This document shows positions 42,918 to 44,752 of a stretch of 44,752 nt of DNA, one piece after another. The DNA lies in the NCBI GenBank assembly GCA_964654015.1, contig CAZZHQ010000013.1, positions 1 to 44,752 on the forward strand. The letters are read 5' to 3'. A model generated the notes under the pieces. It was not told the origin of the DNA. It was given only the letters and a program-made list of their open reading frames with translations, and did not search any database. Source of the DNA: JAUUZT01 sp964654015 (GTDB lineage: Bacteria; Chloroflexota; Dehalococcoidia; GIF9; AB-539-J10). The position numbers were made by a program, and so were the translations under genes. Every line of letters starts with the position of its first letter. The stretch's first letter is position 1.

Positions 42918-44024
42918 TCAATGGTTGCTTCTAACTAACTTCTCGTATATTACTGCCAATCTTTTCATTTCTGTCTTGAATTTAGCTCTTGTTTTTACAA
43001 TATCCCTGCTCAGCCTACCAAACTCCCTTCTTACTTCATCATTCTTAAGTAAATAAATTATCCGTCCAGCAAGAGCTTGAATATCATTTGTGGTAATTAA
43101 AAAACCATTTTCGCCATCCGTTATCCATTCCCTATTAGCTGGCAAGTCAGTAACTATCGGAGCCAACGCACAGGACATTGCCTCCTGTAAACTAAATGAA
43201 GTACCATCACTGTTGGATGTCGAGATATATATATCCGATAACATCAGATATTTTGCAATTCTGTCATGTGGAATATATCCAATAAAAGTGACGGCATTTG
43301 AAATACCCAGACTATTTGCCAAACACTCCAGGTACTCCTTCTGCTCTCCATCACCACCAATTTGGAATTTTGCATTAGGAAACTGCTTTAAAACAACCGG
43401 TATTGCTCTAATAAGCATCTCTACATTATAAATAGGCTTCAGGTAACGGATGGAAATTATAACTGGTGACCGTGCATTGTCCAATTTATCATCAATTTTT
43501 CCGTCTCTTGCCTTTGAACTAAATTGCGCTGTATCGATACCGTTGTAGATTAGGCGTATTTTCCCAGCAGCAATCTGTAATTGTAATATGCCCCCTCTTA
43601 TTGTCTCTGAGTTGCAGATTACGATAGCTGCTCTCTTTAATGCATATCTGGTAAGCATTCTCAATAACAAATTTTGCTTTGCGTCAATCAAGATATCACT
43701 ACCCAAAGCGGTAACTATCAATGGGTAGAAGCCACTACATGCTGCTAAAAAACCATAAACAGTCGCATAGTAACTATCAATGATATCTGGTTTTATTTCT
43801 CTAATTAGCTTACGAGTTTGTAAAATCCAAAAGGGGAAACTGAGATGTCGTGATGTTGTCAAACCATATACAGGAAATCTCGTAAGTAAATGAATACAAA
43901 TACTCTTATCATAACCAGCCATTACCTCTCGACAAATCAAGTGAACTTCGTGCCCCTTCTTGGCGAAGTAGTTTACCCTTGCCTGTTCGTTTATAACGCC
44001 ACTAGTAATATAGGCTATTCGCAT
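42918..44024 (-). CDS. GT4-family glycosyltransferase, 368 aa
   Basis: GT-B fold: RIAYITSGVINEQARVNYFAKKGHEVHLICRE at the start, DIIDSYYATVYGFLAA, ALGSDILIDAKQNLLLRMLTRYALKRA, YNGIDTAQFS, SIRYLKPIYNVEMLIRAIP, FQIGGDGEQKEYLE, and STSNSDGTSFSLQEAMSCALAPIVTD, where the conserved late glutamate of the EX7E region is visible. It extends a surface glycan, with donor and acceptor unknown. It lies 128 bp upstream of the amidotransferase gene on the same strand. Confidence 0.9.
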   Translation of the reverse strand: MRIAYITSGVINEQARVNYFAKKGHEVHLICREVMAGYDKSICIHLLTRFPVYGLTTSRHLSFPFWILQTRKLIREIKPDIIDSYYATVYGFLAACSGFYPLIVTALGSDILIDAKQNLLLRMLTRYALKRAAIVICNSETIRGGILQLQIAAGKIRLIYNGIDTAQFSSKARDGKIDDKLDNARSPVIISIRYLKPIYNVEMLIRAIPVVLKQFPNAKFQIGGDGEQKEYLECLANSLGISNAVTFIGYIPHDRIAKYLMLSDIYISTSNSDGTSFSLQEAMSCALAPIVTDLPANREWITDGENGFLITTNDIQALAGRIIYLLKNDEVRREFGRLSRDIVKTRAKFKTEMKRLAVIYEKLVRSNH

Positions 44025-44290
44025 ATTATTGTCCCTAGTAGTAAGTTTGTGAAGTTGATTGTTCCGACCTTCAGGCTGTTTATACTATTCGTTAAAACAT
44101 AAAGATAATAACTTCCACCACTTTTTAGAAGTCGCCATAACCCTGTTTTAAACACTTATATCCTGCCTTCCAAGATTTTCAGAATCTGGATTCTCGACTT
44201 GGTTGATATCAGCAATTATTCCGTATTTAAAGATGAAATGGCTAAGCCCATATTGCGTATATTGTTCAGTTAAATTATGTCTTATGGAAA

Positions 44291-44752
44291 TCATTTATTA
44301 AGACTCGCCTGGCTGTGCCTATATTTGTGAAAACTCTCAGGGTAATTTTCAATGAAGTCGACCATAAATTTTGTTACATCTATCTTTTCATCCAACAACT
44401 TTTGGCGCTTCTTTGTCCACTTCTCTTTCAAGTCAGGCTGTTGTAAAAGCTCCAAAGCCTTTTTTATTGCGATAGCTGGCTCTTGAAAAGAATTGAGAAG
44501 ATTATACTTTTCCTCAAGTTCTATAAAATTCCCCATTGTTTTAGATAAAGATGAAACGAAAACAGCAGGAGTGCCTAATACTGCTGCCTCAGTTGCCATT
44601 GTTCCTCCATCACCAATATACATTGTGGCATAGTAAAGTAAATCATGTATTTTCTCTGGTGGCCTGGTTATCATATATTTCTGGAACTCGTCTGGTAGTG
44701 GGTTTTCGGAGGTGATGAGAACTCGGGCGTGCTTGCTTAGCTCTTGCACTAG
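44291..44752 (-). CDS. DUF354-family protein, C-terminal part (5' end outside window)
   Basis: The frame is open to the window edge, so the N terminus is missing and the first in-window ATG (44749) need not be the start. ARVLITSENPLPDEFQKY, PPEKIHDLLYYATMYIGDGGTMATEAAVLGTPAVFVSS is the standard C-terminal half of DUF354, a GT-B-like group found in archaeal and bacterial polysaccharide clusters (related to UDP-GlcNAc 2-epimerase folds). GDGGTMATEAAxLGxP is the key motif. Probably a sugar-nucleotide or glycan enzyme. The 266 bp before the next gene hold nothing recognisable. Confidence 0.8.
   Translation of the reverse strand, partial: LVQELSKHARVLITSENPLPDEFQKYMITRPPEKIHDLLYYATMYIGDGGTMATEAAVLGTPAVFVSSLSKTMGNFIELEEKYNLLNSFQEPAIAIKKALELLQQPDLKEKWTKKRQKLLDEKIDVTKFMVDFIENYPESFHKYRHSQASLNK

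Overview
The window reads as one chromosomal contig (roughly 40-45 % GC by eye) from an anaerobic bacterium, most plausibly a Chloroflexota/Dehalococcoidia-type lineage. That placement is an inference from the look of GroEL and from the gene content (DUF2851, folate-dependent C1 genes, many corrinoid methyltransferases); no 16S or other decisive marker is present. No tRNA, rRNA, CRISPR array, integrase or transposase was seen.

Layout. (1) 1-8057: housekeeping and loosely linked genes: the tail of an M16 peptidase, a PHP/DUF3604-type hydrolase, an MmgE/PrpD protein, the groES-groEL operon with a consensus promoter and a variant CIRCE operator, and a divergent XRE regulator plus DUF2851 gene. 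(2) 8058-18480, minus strand: a folate C1 block, read in the order corrinoid-protein reactivase (RACo type), methyl-THF:corrinoid methyltransferase, a MetV-RnfC fusion, MetV, MetF, a UroD-family methyltransferase, formate-THF ligase, then tsaD. (3) 18726-35655: a methyl-donor region with a LarA-like protein, three full-length homologues of monomethylamine methyltransferase MtmB that lack the pyrrolysine residue, four corrinoid (B12-binding) proteins, four further UroD-family methyltransferases and a TRAP transporter. Most are on the minus strand; one corrinoid/UroD pair (33851-35655) is on the plus strand with its own promoter and terminator. (4) 35840-44752, minus strand: a surface-polysaccharide cluster with three GT4 glycosyltransferases, a GT-C-like membrane protein, a B12-type radical SAM enzyme, an N-acetyl-sugar amidotransferase and the end of a DUF354 protein.

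How it could work. Blocks 2 and 3 together give almost a complete route for methyl groups. Substrate-specific methyltransferases (MtmB-like or UroD-like) would methylate Co(I)-corrinoid proteins. The pterin methyltransferase would move the methyl group to tetrahydrofolate. MetF/MetV/MetV-RnfC would interconvert methyl- and methylene-THF, and Fhs would release formate with ATP formation, or run in reverse. The RACo protein would rescue oxidised corrinoids. FolD and CO dehydrogenase/acetyl-CoA synthase are not in the window, so direction and end product are open. The most novel element is the set of non-pyrrolysine MtmB homologues beside a corrinoid partner; their substrate cannot be read from sequence.

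Alignments to named family members are from memory and by eye; no database search was run.
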